NCBI GenBank assembly: GCA_012861695.1
Contig: JAAOOA010000399.1
Location: 12,003,731-12,067,730, forward strand
Origin: Trematomus loennbergii
Taxonomy: Eukaryota > Chordata > Actinopteri > Perciformes > Nototheniidae
DNA: 64,000 bases
Reading direction: 5' to 3'
Shown here: positions 50,601-64,000 of the stretch, in pieces
Layout of the letters: each line of letters begins with the position of its first letter
Numbering within the stretch: position 1 is the stretch's first letter
Made by a program: the position numbers and the translations under genes
Notes under the pieces: generated by a model
The model's database searches: none
What the model was told of the DNA's origin: nothing
Seen by the model: the letters and a program-made list of their open reading frames with translations, nothing else

Positions 50601-52101
50601 TGAGAGAGAGAGAGACAGAGTGACTGTGATGCAGAAAGAGAGAGAAAAAGGATCCCGCATTGAAAAAAGGGATATAGAGAAAGTGGGTAAGACACATTTA
50701 AAGGGGGTTAGGAATGTTCTAACACAGATGAGAACAGTTAAACACCGCGCTGAAATGGAGTTAGAGAAAGAGCTTATCACCTACCGCTCGTCGTTCACAG
50801 AGCACTTATTCAGAATTGAAACCAGAAAGCTACGTTGCTTTGTGAAAGACTTTGAGGTCTGTCTCTGTTACAGGGTCCAGTCAGCGCACATCTTCCAGCT
50901 ATCACCATCCCTTGTTTACCCGTCAGCAAGCGCGCCATGATATTTAAATGGAAGGCTTTAAATCAGGCAATGGGAAACATTTTAGAGTGAAATTAGGGAG
51001 TGCAGCCGAGTCTTTAAAAACATTTGACAGATGTTTCATTTTTCAAGTACATTTTGGCTTGGTGCTTCAGCATCTGTCACAGCTTCACACATCTGGGAAG
51101 TGGCTGCCTTTGCAAATAACTTCCATGGTTGCCACGGATAAAACGTTTTGTTTATTATATTATGTTTTTTGGAGAGATACAGAGTGGCCAACTAATCTGA
51201 TGATGTGGTAAATAACATTTATTGGTTTTTGTTGTCATTACTTGCACACAAACAGGCTGTATCTCCAAACAGATGTAGGCTTATATCATTTTCGACACTT
51301 TCTATTATGAGTGACGAGTGCATGTGTCCATTAACTGAAATAGTGTGTCTGCCTACGTGTAGGTTACTAAGCTGCCTGTTTGCAAGTCAGCCAGAACATA
51401 TGATTTGAATAAATTGCTGCTTTCTCTAGCACACAATAGGAAAGGTTGTGACGCAGCAAGATGTTTGTCAGCAGGCAGGATTGTGTGATATTTCTGTTAG
51501 TTTATACATGGTGGTTGATTTATGAGGAACAGGGATACTGCAGTGGGGTCATCTGACATACATTACAGTGCACCATTTATTAACTATGAAACAGTAAGAG
51601 GCAGCAAAGGAATAGATGAATGTCAAACAGAGGGAAGTACAGTTGTTATTGTAGCACTGACCACTTTGCTGCAGTTGTTCACATCAGCAAACGTCACATG
51701 AGGGTGGAAGGATGTGAGTAGACATCTTTAAGCTAATAGGCTAATCAATTAGTGGTTGTTTTAGAGCTCTGTGTGTGTTCTTCTTAACAACCCATTGTCA
51801 ATTAGGGCTGCATTGAGTGAGTCCAGTGGTGCACTTACCAACCACAAGTCAATCACAGGACTGTGTGTGGGGGGGGAAATGAAAAGGAGAAGGAGAGGGA
51901 TTTTGGATCTGTGTGTTTGTATTTTTTTTAGTTGAATTAAAAATGTAAACAAGCTTAAAATACATCATGCAGGAAGGATGTTTGTGTGAGGTTCAGGATT
52001 AAAGCTCCAACACAAACAGCTTGTGCTGGGAGTGTGTGTGTGGAGCTTCCTGTTAGGGCCCATGGCTTTGTGGCTGGGCAAATGAAATCTACTGCCTTTC
52101 A

Positions 52102-52102
<1 letters not shown>
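47601..52102 (+). other. srgap2: srgap2 intron 1, first part
   Basis: No exon is recognised. The 136-codon frame at 50530-50940 is Glu/Arg-rich and arises from a GAGA-rich stretch. Non-repetitive segments near 51000-51200 could be regulatory. Confidence 0.6.

Positions 52103-52136
<34 letters not shown>
52103..52136. repeat. (CA)17 microsatellite
   Basis: A short CA tract in srgap2 intron 1. Confidence 0.93.
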
Positions 52137-52141
<5 letters not shown>

Positions 52142-52499
52142 ACACTCAATGCTGCTGTGTTCGGTGTGTTCGGGTTTGTAGTTAAAAATCCTTTATTCCT
52201 TTTGATAAGTCAATAGAAAAATGTACTCCACACTGGGTGTCCCACCATCAATTTATTGTGTGTGTGTGGACGGTAGGAGGCTGTGGCTGAAAACACTCAT
52301 TGATTTTCTGTTCCCTTCTACCTATCTCCTTCCTCAATTTTTAGTATTCGATGTGAAAATGTCCTACAAGCCCGATGCGGCACCTGCAAGAAAACACACC
52401 GTTACATTTACCAACACTGAGTGTTGAGTTGGCCTCCCTTAGTGTACACATACACATAAACAGAGATGCGTACAACTCAGCAAGTGTGTTATTGGATTA

Positions 52500-52720
52500 A
52501 GATGTCAAACCCATCCCTGCTGCAGGTGATAGCTGAGATAAGAGATGAATGTGTGATATCACCATAATAAGCAGATGAACCTGTACAGGTCTACAATAAC
52601 ACCCAGCGTGTCAAACAACAAACAACTCGTCAGTGTCAGTGACGAGAGATAAAGAATTTAATTGAGAGGGATGCAGAACAAATACAAAAATAGACAGCCG
52701 TTGAAATGGGTAAGGTCAGA
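52500..52720. promoter_or_regulatory. Candidate intronic regulatory stretch
   Basis: A non-repetitive segment with GATA-type cores (GAGATAAGAG near 52535; AGATAAAG near 52647) and a short inverted repeat CTCGTCA/TGACGAG at 52626-52646. Motif-based only. Confidence 0.25.
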
Positions 52721-53041
52721 GTTCAGCTGCTGTTCATTGGTGCCAGATGTTCCAGATGCTCTGATTGGGCAACAGATGCTTCGTCTGTCCTGATTAGCTA
52801 ATCCTAACACCACCTTTCTTTCCAGCCTTCAGAACTGAGGCATGTTGGGGTTGGTTTAAAAATATCCCCTCCCTCTTTTCAGGTGTTGCTTGCTGCATGA
52901 TGTAGAAAACACACACGCACGCATGCAAGCACACACAAACACGCACACACAGTTTTTGCATAAAGTCAACTGTAGCATTCCACAAAGTTGGTTACTGTGA
53001 CCTAATGTAGTTGAGTCATGAATGTGTGATTGTGTTTCAGT

Positions 53042-53061
53042 TTAGGGATGGGCAATACAGA
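53042..53061 (+). repeat. Lone DNA-transposon terminus (TTAGGGATGGGC type)
   Basis: TTAGGGATGGGCAATACAGA matches the minus-strand terminus at 23160-23141 in 17 of 20 bases. No opposing end was found, so it is an old remnant. Confidence 0.4.
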
Positions 53062-55006
53062 TAACGTCTCTTATTATAATACTGTTGATTTTTTATTATG
53101 TGATATTCTACATTTTCTAACAATTTATTTCAGAGGCATTACGTTAAACAAGAAACAGATCGGACTGATATATCTTATGATGGTTCAATTGAGTATTTTA
53201 ATGTCGAAAATTGTCGAAAATATGCCATAAAAAAATAATATTCGTAATTTAACAAATTGTTCATCCAACATTTTGCCAATTCATTTCATAATTATTTCAG
53301 CAGTAAAGTATGTCCACATTCCCCAAGCCTATGTGTGAATGTGTGTGTGACCTGAAGCCATAGTTGATATAGGGGCCTTGACCCCTGTTCGGGTGCCTCA
53401 TTCAAATGTATTCTTTATGTGACACACACACGGCAACAGCAGAGCAACCGGTGAGAGCGTGTAAAAATGTAAAAAGCAGATCCGTGCTCTGGCCTTCCCC
53501 CTCACTCACACACTCTGTCTGTCAATCCCAAAGTGCCTCTCTCCTCTTTTTCAATCTTTTTCTTTCTGTCAGCCTACATCCAACGAACAATCACACCATT
53601 GTGGAAAGAGCTGCCGGTCTTCAGCTCAAACTCTCTGTTTTTCTCACTCCTTATTTCTCCCCCCTCTCTTTTTCTGTCTCACTCCTTTCCTCTCATGATG
53701 TTTGTCAGTTGTGATGAAATGAGACACACACACACCTTCGACACGCCTCCCATGGCAGCTTAAAGCAATAATCATCACTTTATGATTCCAGCATATGTGA
53801 CACACACACACATATTGTGTCTCATACCGGACACTGACTCACAACCAGAGGATGTGTGTGTGTGTTGGTGAGAACATGTTAAAGAACAGAGGGATCTATA
53901 TTTAAAGCGGAGCAGGGCAGAGACAAAGTCCACTCATATCCTCTGTAAAACAATCGATAGGAGAACAGACATCCAGCTGCAAATAAATAGGAGGCAGAGA
54001 GAAGGAGAGAAAACACAACAGTAGAAAGGTTGGAGAATGCTCCCGGGGACGCCAGAGGAAACAGGTTGTGTTTGGTTTGAACAGCCCTCATACGTGGCCA
54101 CAGAAGAAAAAGCCAGGAGCCTGACCAAGGAGGGGAAAGGGAGGAAAGGAGGAGGAGGAGGAGGGAAATATGCAAGAGAAGGCCTGAATAAAAGAGAATT
54201 TCTGAGGTGTAATAGAAGAACTGCTACTAGACTGTTCAATATGTGTGTGAGTACAGTATGCACTTGTACTAGCCTTTTTTTTTTACTCCTCACACCCGTC
54301 TCTTTCTCCTTCCCCCCTCCATCAGCAGCTTCTCTCAGCACGTAGGCAGTGTTGGTTGCTAGGGTTACTGAATTGCCCCCATTTTTCTGGGTTTGTGAGG
54401 AGCAGAGGGAAAATGAGAAAGAATAATGTAGATTTGTCTCCCCTGTAGGGTCTGGCTAATCAGGTTACACGCACACACACACAAACACTTGGATTTTGAA
54501 CCATGGTCTTTCCGTTTTTTTTTGTTTTCTTGCTTTTGCATTCCTGTCCTTTACTTGCTCTCTCCGCCTCCTTTATTTCGTCCTTTTCATCACTTTGTTT
54601 CTTCTCATGGTGTCTGTGCTGTTTCCTCATCTCCCTCAGGCTCGGGGGGTCTCTGTGAGATGAAGGGTAGCGCAGTTTGATTAAAGGAAAATTCTAAATT
54701 GTTTTTGTTGTTTCTCTAAAATAATTCTGCTTGCCATTGATGCTTTAAGCTTGATATTTATGAAAGCCTTAGGTTGCATCTCAGACTTGCATCAACATCA
54801 AACACTGTAAATATTAAGTGCCGAGAGAGGGCGGGATTCACTATCAAAGAGAGCATTTCAGTATTTTTTGACATGTTTATGTGTGTGTGTTGTTTGTGCG
54901 TGTCTGTTGGAACTGGGCAATCACTGCACGTTGGCATTCGGGTTCACACCTCTGCTAATGCCGTTTTAATGAAGCCATTCATCACTTCTTCTCGACTGAA
55001 TCTGCA

Positions 55007-55007
<1 letters not shown>
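53062..55007 (+). other. srgap2: srgap2 intron 1, no exon seen
   Basis: Contains pyrimidine-rich low-complexity patches that produce spurious frames on both strands (for example 53934-54341). Confidence 0.55.

Positions 55008-55070
<63 letters not shown>
55008..55070. repeat. (CA)31 microsatellite
   Basis: 63 bp, perfect. Confidence 0.97.
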
Positions 55071-55073
<3 letters not shown>

Positions 55074-58000
55074 CTTTACTCCTTTCTTCTGCCTGAATGC
55101 TGGTGAGGACACGGTGTTCTTCCTCCCCCTGGTTGCTATGTGGATGCACCAGTTCTTTTTTAGTTCCCGGTGTCAAAACTGTCTTCTCTCCCGTTTTCTC
55201 ACCCAATGTTTGTTTCCGCACATTCACAGGCTTAAAGAGAGGCTTGTTTAAAGTGCTGAGTCCTACCTTTCCTTTAAACCGGCTCTCAATGTGGGAATAC
55301 TGTAGTCTTCTTTCCCACAGTCAACACACACATGCCTGATAGGAGCATCATCTGCTCTCTGATCTTGAACACAGGGAGTGTCAGCCCCTCACTCTCTGCT
55401 TCAGCCCCCCCCACTCACACTCATACCAGATGCACTACATCCACACACAACCCCACACACATCAGTTAAACAGCGTGGTGGCTGTGTAGGTGTAGCTCTG
55501 CTAATATGTTGACCCTAGCTTGAGGTTACATCGAGGGCACTGTTGGCTAATTATGTTGCAGCATGCAGGAAGTAGATGAGATCAGACTTCCTCTTCCTTT
55601 TTTTTTTACCTCATCCATGTGGGACACCTCGTGATAGGGGGCCCCTGCTGTGTACAAACAAGGAACCAGTGCTGCATCTGTGTAGACTCATGCAGGTCAC
55701 ACAGCGGCATGAGGTAAACCTGCATCTGTGGTCGATCTGAACAGGTTTTTAGAAGGTCTCCAACAATAACAATCCACCCGGCCTAAGTTGAACATGTGTC
55801 CGGTACTGTTCACAAGTTCAAATTTGTATATGAATTACTCAACCAGTGTTACTTTCAATTGTTATGTATTGATTTATGATGTGAAGAAAATGGGGGCTGC
55901 GTTTAACAAAAGCGAAACTATATTAAAACAAATACGTGTTTGCTTGAACCTTGATATTTAAAACATTCCCTCACAAACGGTCTCATTGATGGACGATGGA
56001 TTATTTTGCTGAAATGCATGTGTTTGGGAAGTAGTGAGCATACCACTGGCTAAGTGAGACTTGTGAGAGTTTGTAAACGGATGTTCTGCTATAGTTTTAC
56101 TTTTGCCAAACGGAGCAAGAAGGAGAAATGAGAACAGTGTGGGAGTTTGTGGACAGAACTGAAACTGAAAGATATCTTTATGGGGTACTATTTAAATATG
56201 TATAATAGTTATGTGCAAGGAACCACATTTGCAGATTTGAGATACTGTGAGCAATGCAAACTAGAAGTGAACCAGTGACAGCAATTTCATAAGAATGTGT
56301 TCAAATATGATTAAACGCCTGATCAGACGTGCATCATCTCCACGCTCATATCGGTACATGCTGCAGGGTGTGGTTGTATGAGTGTAATTGCATGTGTGTG
56401 TGTATGTGTGTTGGAATGACATTTCAGTGCTGGTGCCATGCCTGGTGTGGATGAATCCACCCAGAAAATGTGGTTTACCTGCAGCAGACATAGTGCTTGA
56501 GCTATTTAGAGGCAGCAGCACATACCTCAGGCCTGATATTTATCTCTCTGGTTTTCAGGCGCCTGTTAGCAGACTTCTGCCTCTCGCTGAGCGTGGCCAG
56601 GGGGCAACAGTGTGTGAGAAACATGCTGATATGTGCTCTTCACTCATGCATGTTTAAGCATGTCCCGAGGCTGTGGAATATTGTGTACTGTCGGATAGTC
56701 TCTCAACCTGTCATGTCCAAAAAAACAACAGATTTTTGTTCTGCATGATACATTTGATCCACTCTTCAACTGAACTTGGGTGTCAATTATGTGACATGAT
56801 GGCTCTTGGGGAATACCAGTGTATCCTCAGGTTGACGCAGAGCCAGTGGTGTTTTAAGCAGGTAGGTTGGAAGGAGATGCTCTCATAAAACATCTAGAGA
56901 TCCAATATTTGAATCCAGAGCAGAAAGCACATCAACAGATTGCAATGTGTCAAAATGTTTTTAAAGGCTAACAAGCTGCATGTAAATGATTAACTACTAG
57001 AGCCAAAACCAGAGTTGGATGGTGTTGCAAGATTACCAGAAAAACAAACATTCAGTGCTAAAAATGGTCATAGTCAAAGTATTTTAATTGAGCAAGACTT
57101 ACCAAGCATCTAATGAAAACCCCAGCGGCATTCCCTCTTCACTGGAAACACATTGCAGTAATGTGTGCTGAGACATTTCTGGAATAACTAATAAATAAGT
57201 AGACCACAAACAACACTCAATATTTTCACACATGCACAGTGCTACAGCATACTGCATCTCGGTTTAAAACTGGATATTTAGCCTACTGTTGGAATGAACT
57301 TAATAACGGTACAATGTGCATTTCCAAGGCTGCAAAATATATATTGGATTCGTCGGATATTTTTGATCAACACCTGTAGCAATGCTTCATTTAATGTCTT
57401 TATCTAAGGAGCATGAATCTGTACATTTTGATACCACTTTCCGGGCCCTGTAGTGTTTTTATTCAGGCCCGTGATTTTAAGTATTTCCTGTCAGTGTACC
57501 TCTCCCTGTGTGCCGGGCCCATAGTAGAGTAAAGACCATGTGCTGGCCTGCGCTGTGGGATACCCCTCTCAATTACCGCCTTAGCCTCTCCCCTCACCCT
57601 CCCTCTGCTGCCTCCCTCCCCCCTTCACATTCCGACTCAGTCCATGTGTTTCAAACAGCGTGGAAATGGGAACATCCCTCTTCATACATGCACACACACA
57701 TACTCATTCCTGTTGTGCAGTGGCCCATGTGGGACTGGGGCTGGTGTGGAGTTGATGGGTGCTTTCCATAGATTATACACACACTCGGTCACACTCTTTG
57801 TAGGGAAGTAGACCTGTGCCTAGACCTGTGTTGGATCTGGAAGTTGGGTAAGACCAAGTGGTTTTTCTTGGAAATAAACAAGAGATGATTTCTGAGTATT
57901 GGGGTGATGAAGGGGTCAACAATAAAAAGAGAAGAATAAAGGGTAAAGAGGGGGATTCCCTTTAGCACAAAGATCCTTCTCATCAATCACTTCATCACAT

Positions 58001-58309
58001 GTGTGACATAGCCATCTGACACAAGCATGTTCTGGTGCCCCCCATCACTCTTGTCCTCAAATCTTGCCTCTCACTGTGATTTATTCTGTCTGAGGGCAGC
58101 GTTGCATGCTAAAGGTTGCTGTCTGTGACATAAATGCACATACACACAGGCATTCTCTGTGTGTAAAGGTTGCAGTGGGAGGCAGCGGGCTAAGTGGCTG
58201 AGTGTGAGTCGGGCTCTTGTCATGTGCTCATGGTATTCCCTCAGAGGAATGTGGAGGAGAGTTTCCCAGTCTGGACTGGTGGAGTCCCACTGCTGGGTCA
58301 GTAACAATA
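55071..58309 (+). other. srgap2: srgap2 intron 1, no exon seen
   Basis: No coding signal and no recognised repeat beyond short CA/GT runs. Confidence 0.55.
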
Positions 58310-58440
58310 GAAAACAACATTCTACCGTGTTGTGTACTGTTTTTATTTTGTTCCATGCTAAATGCTTGTAGCACTTTGGGATCTGAACTCAGATATGAAG
58401 TGCGTTATAAATTAAACCTATTATTATTATTATTATTATT
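58310..58440 (+). repeat. LINE/SINE 3' end with (TTA)n tail
   Basis: TAGCACTTTGGGATCTGAAC, then GAAGTGCGTTATAAATTAAA and seven TTA units match the style of fish non-LTR element 3' ends ('...AGTGCGCTATAAATAAA' plus a short tandem tail). A truncated copy on the plus strand. Confidence 0.6.
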
Positions 58441-61400
58441 AACAGAATGTGATTGCATATAGTGTTTATTGTAAAAAGATTTCTAACCAAGAATAGCATT
58501 AAAAACAATGATTTGGCAGAATAATTATAACTTCAATACAAGACCAGACCAAATGTATTAGTTTTGCACAACTTTTTCTGGGCATGAGTATCCAATAACA
58601 TGGCCATGCGTTACTTTTGCAGCTAGCACTCAACTCCTGGTTCTCAGGGCATCCTTAATACGTTTATTTTGAAAGCTTAGTTAAATATACACAAACTGTA
58701 GTCAATGGGATTGCAAAAAACACACTGAATGCCAGTAAAACAACAACTTTCCACCCTGTTTTGGCATAACCATCCTCTATAAAAGCTGCTATTGTATCTC
58801 CACACACCACATTGACCCTTAATGCCCATTGTTTTCAGCCTCTTTGTTGCTGATAATGGCCAGGAAGGCTTACAGTATGTGTGAGTCAGGTCCCTGGCTG
58901 TATCCCTCCCCATTGTGTCCCGCTCTGACTGGCGATGACAATGATGGCCACTGTCCTCTGATTGAAATACATCGCTGTCATAACTCACATTCTACGTGCT
59001 CCATATGCACACAGCACAGCTGGCCTCACCACAGCATCGAGGCCATTTTGAATTCATGAATTATTTGGTTGTCTTTGGTACAACAGGGAGAACATGTGTG
59101 ATTTCTAGCCAGCAGGAGAGACAGGGAGAGTCTGTGATTTCCCCTTTTGCTGAAAAAGTGGAAGCATCGAATGAAAAACAGTGAGCTCTCTCCTTCAGTG
59201 AGTGTGTGTGAGAGAGCGAGAGAGAGAGAGAGAGAGATGTCTGGGAGCTGGAGAGTCGGAGCAGCAGGACTCTGTAGATCAAACGGGCTTCCTCTGCGGA
59301 TAAGGAGAGCCAGCCAGGGAGTTAGGAAAACACGGGGAAGGGAAGGGATAAAAGAAAGCAAGGAGAGAGCTCTTTGTAGTCTGACAAGCTAGAGAGAATT
59401 GTGAAACACTAAATGGCACTAATGACTCTCTCTACTTTACTTCTGCCTCCCGACAATCTGCCTATGTGAGTTCAGAACAGGTGTGAGCCACATGTCTCCC
59501 TCTGGTCTGCGGCGACCTTTGACCTCTTCTCTTCCTCGCCAGCCACAGACACTCAATTCTGCCGTCAAGAGGGATGATGGTCGCATATATTTGCCACAGC
59601 TCCACCACTCTGCATATGTGATCGTGCTTGTTTACGATGCAGAGATGACTCGGTTGTGTGAAAGTGCTCCCTCTTCTCGCCCTTCAACTGTGAGGCAGCA
59701 TCAATAATTTAGCAACACATTGCAGAACACAATGCTACAGAAAGTGCTGCTTTTTCTCGCCTCCCCTCCCTCTAGATTCCTCAGTATTTATCTGTCTCCT
59801 GTTAGACTGTTTTTATTCCCCCATTTTGTTTCTCCTACCCCCTCCCCCAGTCTCAGTTGTGCCCATTTCTCACTACTAAAGCTGAAAATCCGTCAAACCA
59901 CTTCTTGCATTCATTAGTGTCTATTTTTGTTTTTCTTACTCTGGTTTTGTTTTTTGACACATCAGGGATTTCATTCCTGTGTCTCCACTCCCTTATCCTC
60001 GATGCCTTTTCTTTTTAAACCTTGTCAAGGCAGTTTTGAGGGGCCAGAGGGGAGCTATAGGAGGGAAAGGGTGTGGCCGCCCACACTGCAGCACTCCATT
60101 GTGTCGAGTCTGACCTGTCCCCTCTCTGACACACACACATCACACACAAAATAAAACACACACGCTGTGAAAAGCAATGGACCCCGTGATTGCTCTCTTC
60201 TCTTCGTGAGGCGTATTCTCTTGGTATCAGCACTGTCCATTCCTGAGTACAGATAGCTTTGTTTTCCATTATGTGTCCGACGCCAGGCTCTCATGGTGTC
60301 AAAGGGCGAGAAGATCTGAGAGAGAAAGACTTGAACAGTAGGAATGAACTGGAGTGACTTCCAGAAGTTCGACCTTCCTCCTCATCGAGGTCAAAGCTCA
60401 GAGTGATCTCGAGAGAAGCAACTTTCTATCCAGCTTCTTCCGTTGGTACATTCCAATGGACGCTTGCTTGCTGTAAAAGGGTAGTTAAACAGGATATCAC
60501 ATTACACACTCAATCATGTAGACTGTTCAAACCAACTGCACATCAAATGATAGCAATAGGCTGCGTGGGTGTTGGCGTGTTGTTGCAGGTACCGATGAAA
60601 AGATCAAATATGAACCAGGAAGTCCAGTTTAAATAATCCATGTAAGAGTTTGAAGGCTTGCAGATGCCAGAAAGGCACTACTCAGCAGGTTGTACTTCTT
60701 GTTGAGGCAGGATTTAACAGCTATAAATCAATCGGTGACAATTTTCTTCTGTTTCTATGCGTAGGAGGTAAATGGTAAAGTTGGCACAAAACCACAACTT
60801 ATTATAATTGCACTGCAGAGTCTGTAGCCTCACTGACGTTATGATTCTTCTCAATTTAAGTCAGGATCATAAAAAATAGACGACCTTGCATTTTGCTTGC
60901 TGCAGCTCTGTTCCACGACGCTCCCAATTTCACCAACGTGGTTTTCTAAACAATGCCAAACATGAGCAGCTCTTACGATAGCAGTGTCAGGTCAGGCTGC
61001 AGCGATAGTGCGTCCTAAAACAGACTGTGGGTATTTTCAGACCGATGATGCATGTTACAATCCATGAAATGCTGATATATGAGCTGTATGGAAAACCATG
61101 TGGGTGGAATACAATGCTTGCTAAGTATACAGTTATGTGTAAGAAAGCAAAACAAAAGTGTGTAGCCTATTTGTGTTTTTAGCAGCACAAAGGCTGTGTT
61201 CATTGTATCAGGATGTCCTCAGGCTGACCTCAGGTGTGCTTTCCTCTCCCTGCATTGGTTTACAAACGCATCCTCTTAAGCTGTTAGAATTCTGGGAAAA
61301 GACTGTTACTGTGATTCTGACTTTTACCGTTGTCTCTCCAGTTTCAACTTTCCAAGCACTGCAACGATTTGCCTGAGGCTTTCTTTCATGTTCTGCATTG

Positions 61401-63436
61401 CGGAATCATGCAGCCTGTTATGCTAAGGTATACATAGACAGAGTTTTAATTGGGCAGTGAGCTCAAACTGACCCTGATTCGCCCTGCGGGGGAGATTACT
61501 TTACTCTGATACACCCCAAAACTAATTGAGTGTGCACTAAAATCACACACCTGCCTTACAGGAGGCTCTGTCACTCCAGTGATCTGCATAAACACACTTA
61601 CAAATGAATACATCTGTACAAAAAAGATCATTTTAAACAACTCGGAAAAGAAACAACCTAATCAAGTTGCACTGGTCGGGTTTTGTACCTTTTGTGTGAG
61701 GAATTTGTCACGGTGCCTCTACACTGGTCAGGACTTGAAGCTTTGTTTTTAAATGATTTCAGGCTTCCGAGTCCATGGCTAATCTGCGTCTGTTAGTCTC
61801 GTAAAGTTTAATAGTGTCTCTGTGCTGCAGCTCATCCTGTTAGAGGAACACCGTAGTGCTCTAATTTTAAACCCCACTTCCCTCAGCCAGCTGCTGCATT
61901 AGCATCATTCTGCGTCTTTGAGTGTTGGAAGCAAAGTCTGCTTAATTTGAAAAAACAATTTTATGGACCCATCGTTAACTTAGGTAAACATTTTATACTT
62001 TATATGCTATTTAATTACAAAACAAAACACCCGAGTATGAGTTTGTCTATACTATTCAGACGCTGATTTATTATAATCTGTTTCACTCATAATAAGCCGC
62101 TGCAATCAAAGACCTGCTCTTATGCATTTTCTATAAGCTCATTTTCTACTTTGTCTAGAAGCCTAATATATTCATCAAATGGCTAATCTTTAATATAAAT
62201 AGTCTCCGAATAGAAAGTGGGCTTTAACCTATTAGTAGTGCAGTGAACTGAACAATGACCTTGGTCCTAATTTAGACCCCTTTTACAACAGGAGTCAATG
62301 TGTATCTCATGTCGTTTATCTCCTGTCTCATGTATGATTATCCGTGTCACACGTGCAGGCACAGCATGTGGATCAGCGTGTGTACTTACTGTATAACTGT
62401 CTGTTATATGGAGCAACACCAACAGGCTACAACACTTCCTCAAGTCATCAATCTAGTCTGAGGATTACTGTGATCACATTCTGAGCGGCTAAATGGGATC
62501 TACACAGCTTAAGACCACTCTCACTACAAGATGAAGTACACAGTCTTTGAAAGTAAAGGAAACTCGAGCCTAGTAATACAAAATGACCAACAAAATGTAA
62601 CCGGTCGAACAAGTCTTTTCTGTCTGTAAAATTTTCATTTGTAAGCCTCTGGTGATTGGATAATGCAACCCACTTCTCGTTATGGGACAACCCTTGTAAA
62701 CGAATGCCTTGTGTGAAAAGCACTAAACAAAAAAAGATCATAGTAAGAATAACTTTGTTCGTCTTAGTTCTTGTTGGTTTTCCTCTAGAGAGCAGGGTTG
62801 TTTTATGAAACTAAATGTAAGACAGCTAAAGCCGAACAATGCTGCAGAGAAAAAGAGGGGGAGTCTGTTTCTCAGCTCGAGTCCCTTGTGCAGCTCTTGT
62901 GATGAGAATTCTGCTGCGGTGGTTTGTTGTGCTGAGGTGTTGAGTTGTCTTCCTCCCTGGGAGCTTCTTCATGCAGATTGGCCCACTTTCTCCCTCTCTC
63001 TCTACCCCCCCCCCCCCATGTCTCTGCACCAGTAAGACAAATGTGGGAAAGCAAGTGATGAAGAACTTGACTTGCTGGCTGAATATGATCATCCCGGTGG
63101 GAAAAGAAATCAATGAGTAAGAGCATCGTAGCACTGAAAACATCTTTCTCTTGGCTCTATTAGCCCCCCGTTTCCCAGTGATGATGTTATATACCGCAAT
63201 GCTACATTCTCCATGGGGTGAGACACAGGTAGGGTGGGGCGCTGATGTTCTCACACAGTCATCGTAGCTGTTCATCACTTACCCAGGCTTGGTGTCTGCG
63301 AGGGCTTCTTGTGACAGACTGCCGCCTGGTTGAAATGGTGGCCATATTTCATTGGCCAGCCTGTCACTGCCAGCTCTCTGAAGCCGTTGCCTCTGCAGGA
63401 GTCATTACACAGCGAGGCCACTTCTCCACAGTGTGC
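58441..63436 (+). other. srgap2: srgap2 intron 1, no exon seen
   Basis: Includes (GA)n at 59211-59237 and a C13 homopolymer at 63005-63017. No srGAP2 exon 2-like sequence was detected. Confidence 0.55.
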
Positions 63437-63473
<37 letters not shown>

Positions 63474-63482
63474 CACACCACA

Positions 63483-63520
<38 letters not shown>
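63437..63520. repeat. Interrupted (CA)n microsatellite
   Basis: 84 bp with CTG and CC interruptions. The 213-codon frame across it is an artefact. Confidence 0.95.
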
Positions 63521-63522
<2 letters not shown>

Positions 63523-64000
63523 TAGCAGGCGTGAGAATGAGATATACATCAGGAGCGGCGGGTTGGTAGAGATGGGTGAAATGGACGCAGGAAAGGGAAG
63601 CAAGGAGGGGGGAGGTGTGATTGTACTGCATAGGCTGATCCTGATTCAGCTCTTTTTGCTTTCAGTGATGAAGGGATCAGAGCCAAACACTGCAGCTCTC
63701 CGACTCACACGCTGTTCTCTCATAATGATCTACAGCTTTTACCTTTCTACAACCTTAGCTTTCATAGCTTTATTGTACAACTTATATCAGCACAGGTGTT
63801 TGAAAATCAGATACAGACAAGGGCTGCAACCAATAACTTGTTTCATTATCCATTCATCTCATAACTTTAGCTTTTTAGTTAATTAATTAAATGTTCAGCC
63901 TAGTCAGTTTTAGAAATATTGTTAATTGATGTGAGATGAAGTAAGAAAATGAGCTGAAGCCTCCAAATTGAGATGTCACTTTGACAATTTTCTGTATGTA
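63521..64000 (+). other. srgap2: srgap2 intron 1 to window end
   Basis: No feature seen; AT-rich toward the edge. Confidence 0.5.

Noticed and set aside
50530..50940. 136-codon plus-strand frame in srgap2 intron 1
   Set aside because: The Arg/Glu-rich part comes from a GAGA tract; no homology or splice signals fit srGAP2.
63245..63886. 213-codon frame, the longest in the window
   Set aside because: It spans an interrupted CA microsatellite and has no recognisable domain on either side.
47601..64000. Search for srgap2 exon 2 (F-BAR continuation)
   Set aside because: No segment matching the expected continuation with an acceptor was found; intron 1 appears to run past the window.

Overview
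The window is vertebrate nuclear DNA, almost certainly from a ray-finned (teleost) fish. The evidence is a very high load of long (CA/TG)n microsatellites, several interspersed repeats of typical teleost type (hAT-like and TTAA-ended DNA transposon derivatives, a tRNA-derived SINE, LINE 3' ends), genes with GT-AG introns, and no prokaryotic organisation. I cannot name the species. Most open reading frames in the window are microsatellite artefacts, and only two genes are supported by recognisable protein sequence.

Gene core (44.4-47.6 kb). fam72a lies on the minus strand. Four coding exons (45826-45675, 45440-45363, 44711-44587, 44493-44399) join in phase into a 149-codon protein of the same length as human FAM72A. 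Its start codon is 1.7 kb from the first coding exon of srgap2 on the plus strand (47534-47600, beginning MTSPAKFRKEKEIVAEY), which ends in a GT donor. The two genes are head to head, the same FAM72/SRGAP2 arrangement known from mammals. The shared interval carries three inverted CCAAT boxes 29 and 32 bp apart, a CHR-like TTTAAA, an ETS site, an E2F-like site and a GC box. The srgap2 leader contains at least three short upstream ORFs. Everything from 47601 to the window end is read as srgap2 intron 1; exon 2 was not found. Downstream of the fam72a stop, probably in its 3' UTR, lies an inverted repeat with perfect 26-bp arms.

Left flank (1-44 kb). This is gene-poor intergenic DNA. Main features: a nested transposon at 720-2194 (a hAT-like element with 8-bp target duplications inside an older TTAA-ended element); a 389-bp MITE with perfect 35-bp terminal inverted repeats at 18850-19238; a tRNA-derived SINE at 15494-15693; a 5'-truncated LINE on the minus strand at 36130-37030; a broken coiled-coil gene copy at about 38383-38890; and over a dozen TG/CA arrays, the densest cluster being at 32.1-33.8 kb. 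Several non-repetitive stretches (for example 3.5-3.8, 9.0-9.2, 25.2-25.45, 31.0-31.56 and 35.1-35.4 kb) have motif or composition features of enhancers or promoters and are flagged as candidates only.

Right flank (47.6-64 kb). This is srgap2 intron 1, with simple repeats, two degenerate repeat ends and no further exon that I can support. I did not find an unprecedented system. The strongest points of interest are the conserved divergent gene pair with its promoter architecture, the fam72a 3' palindrome and the unidentified coiled-coil pseudogene.
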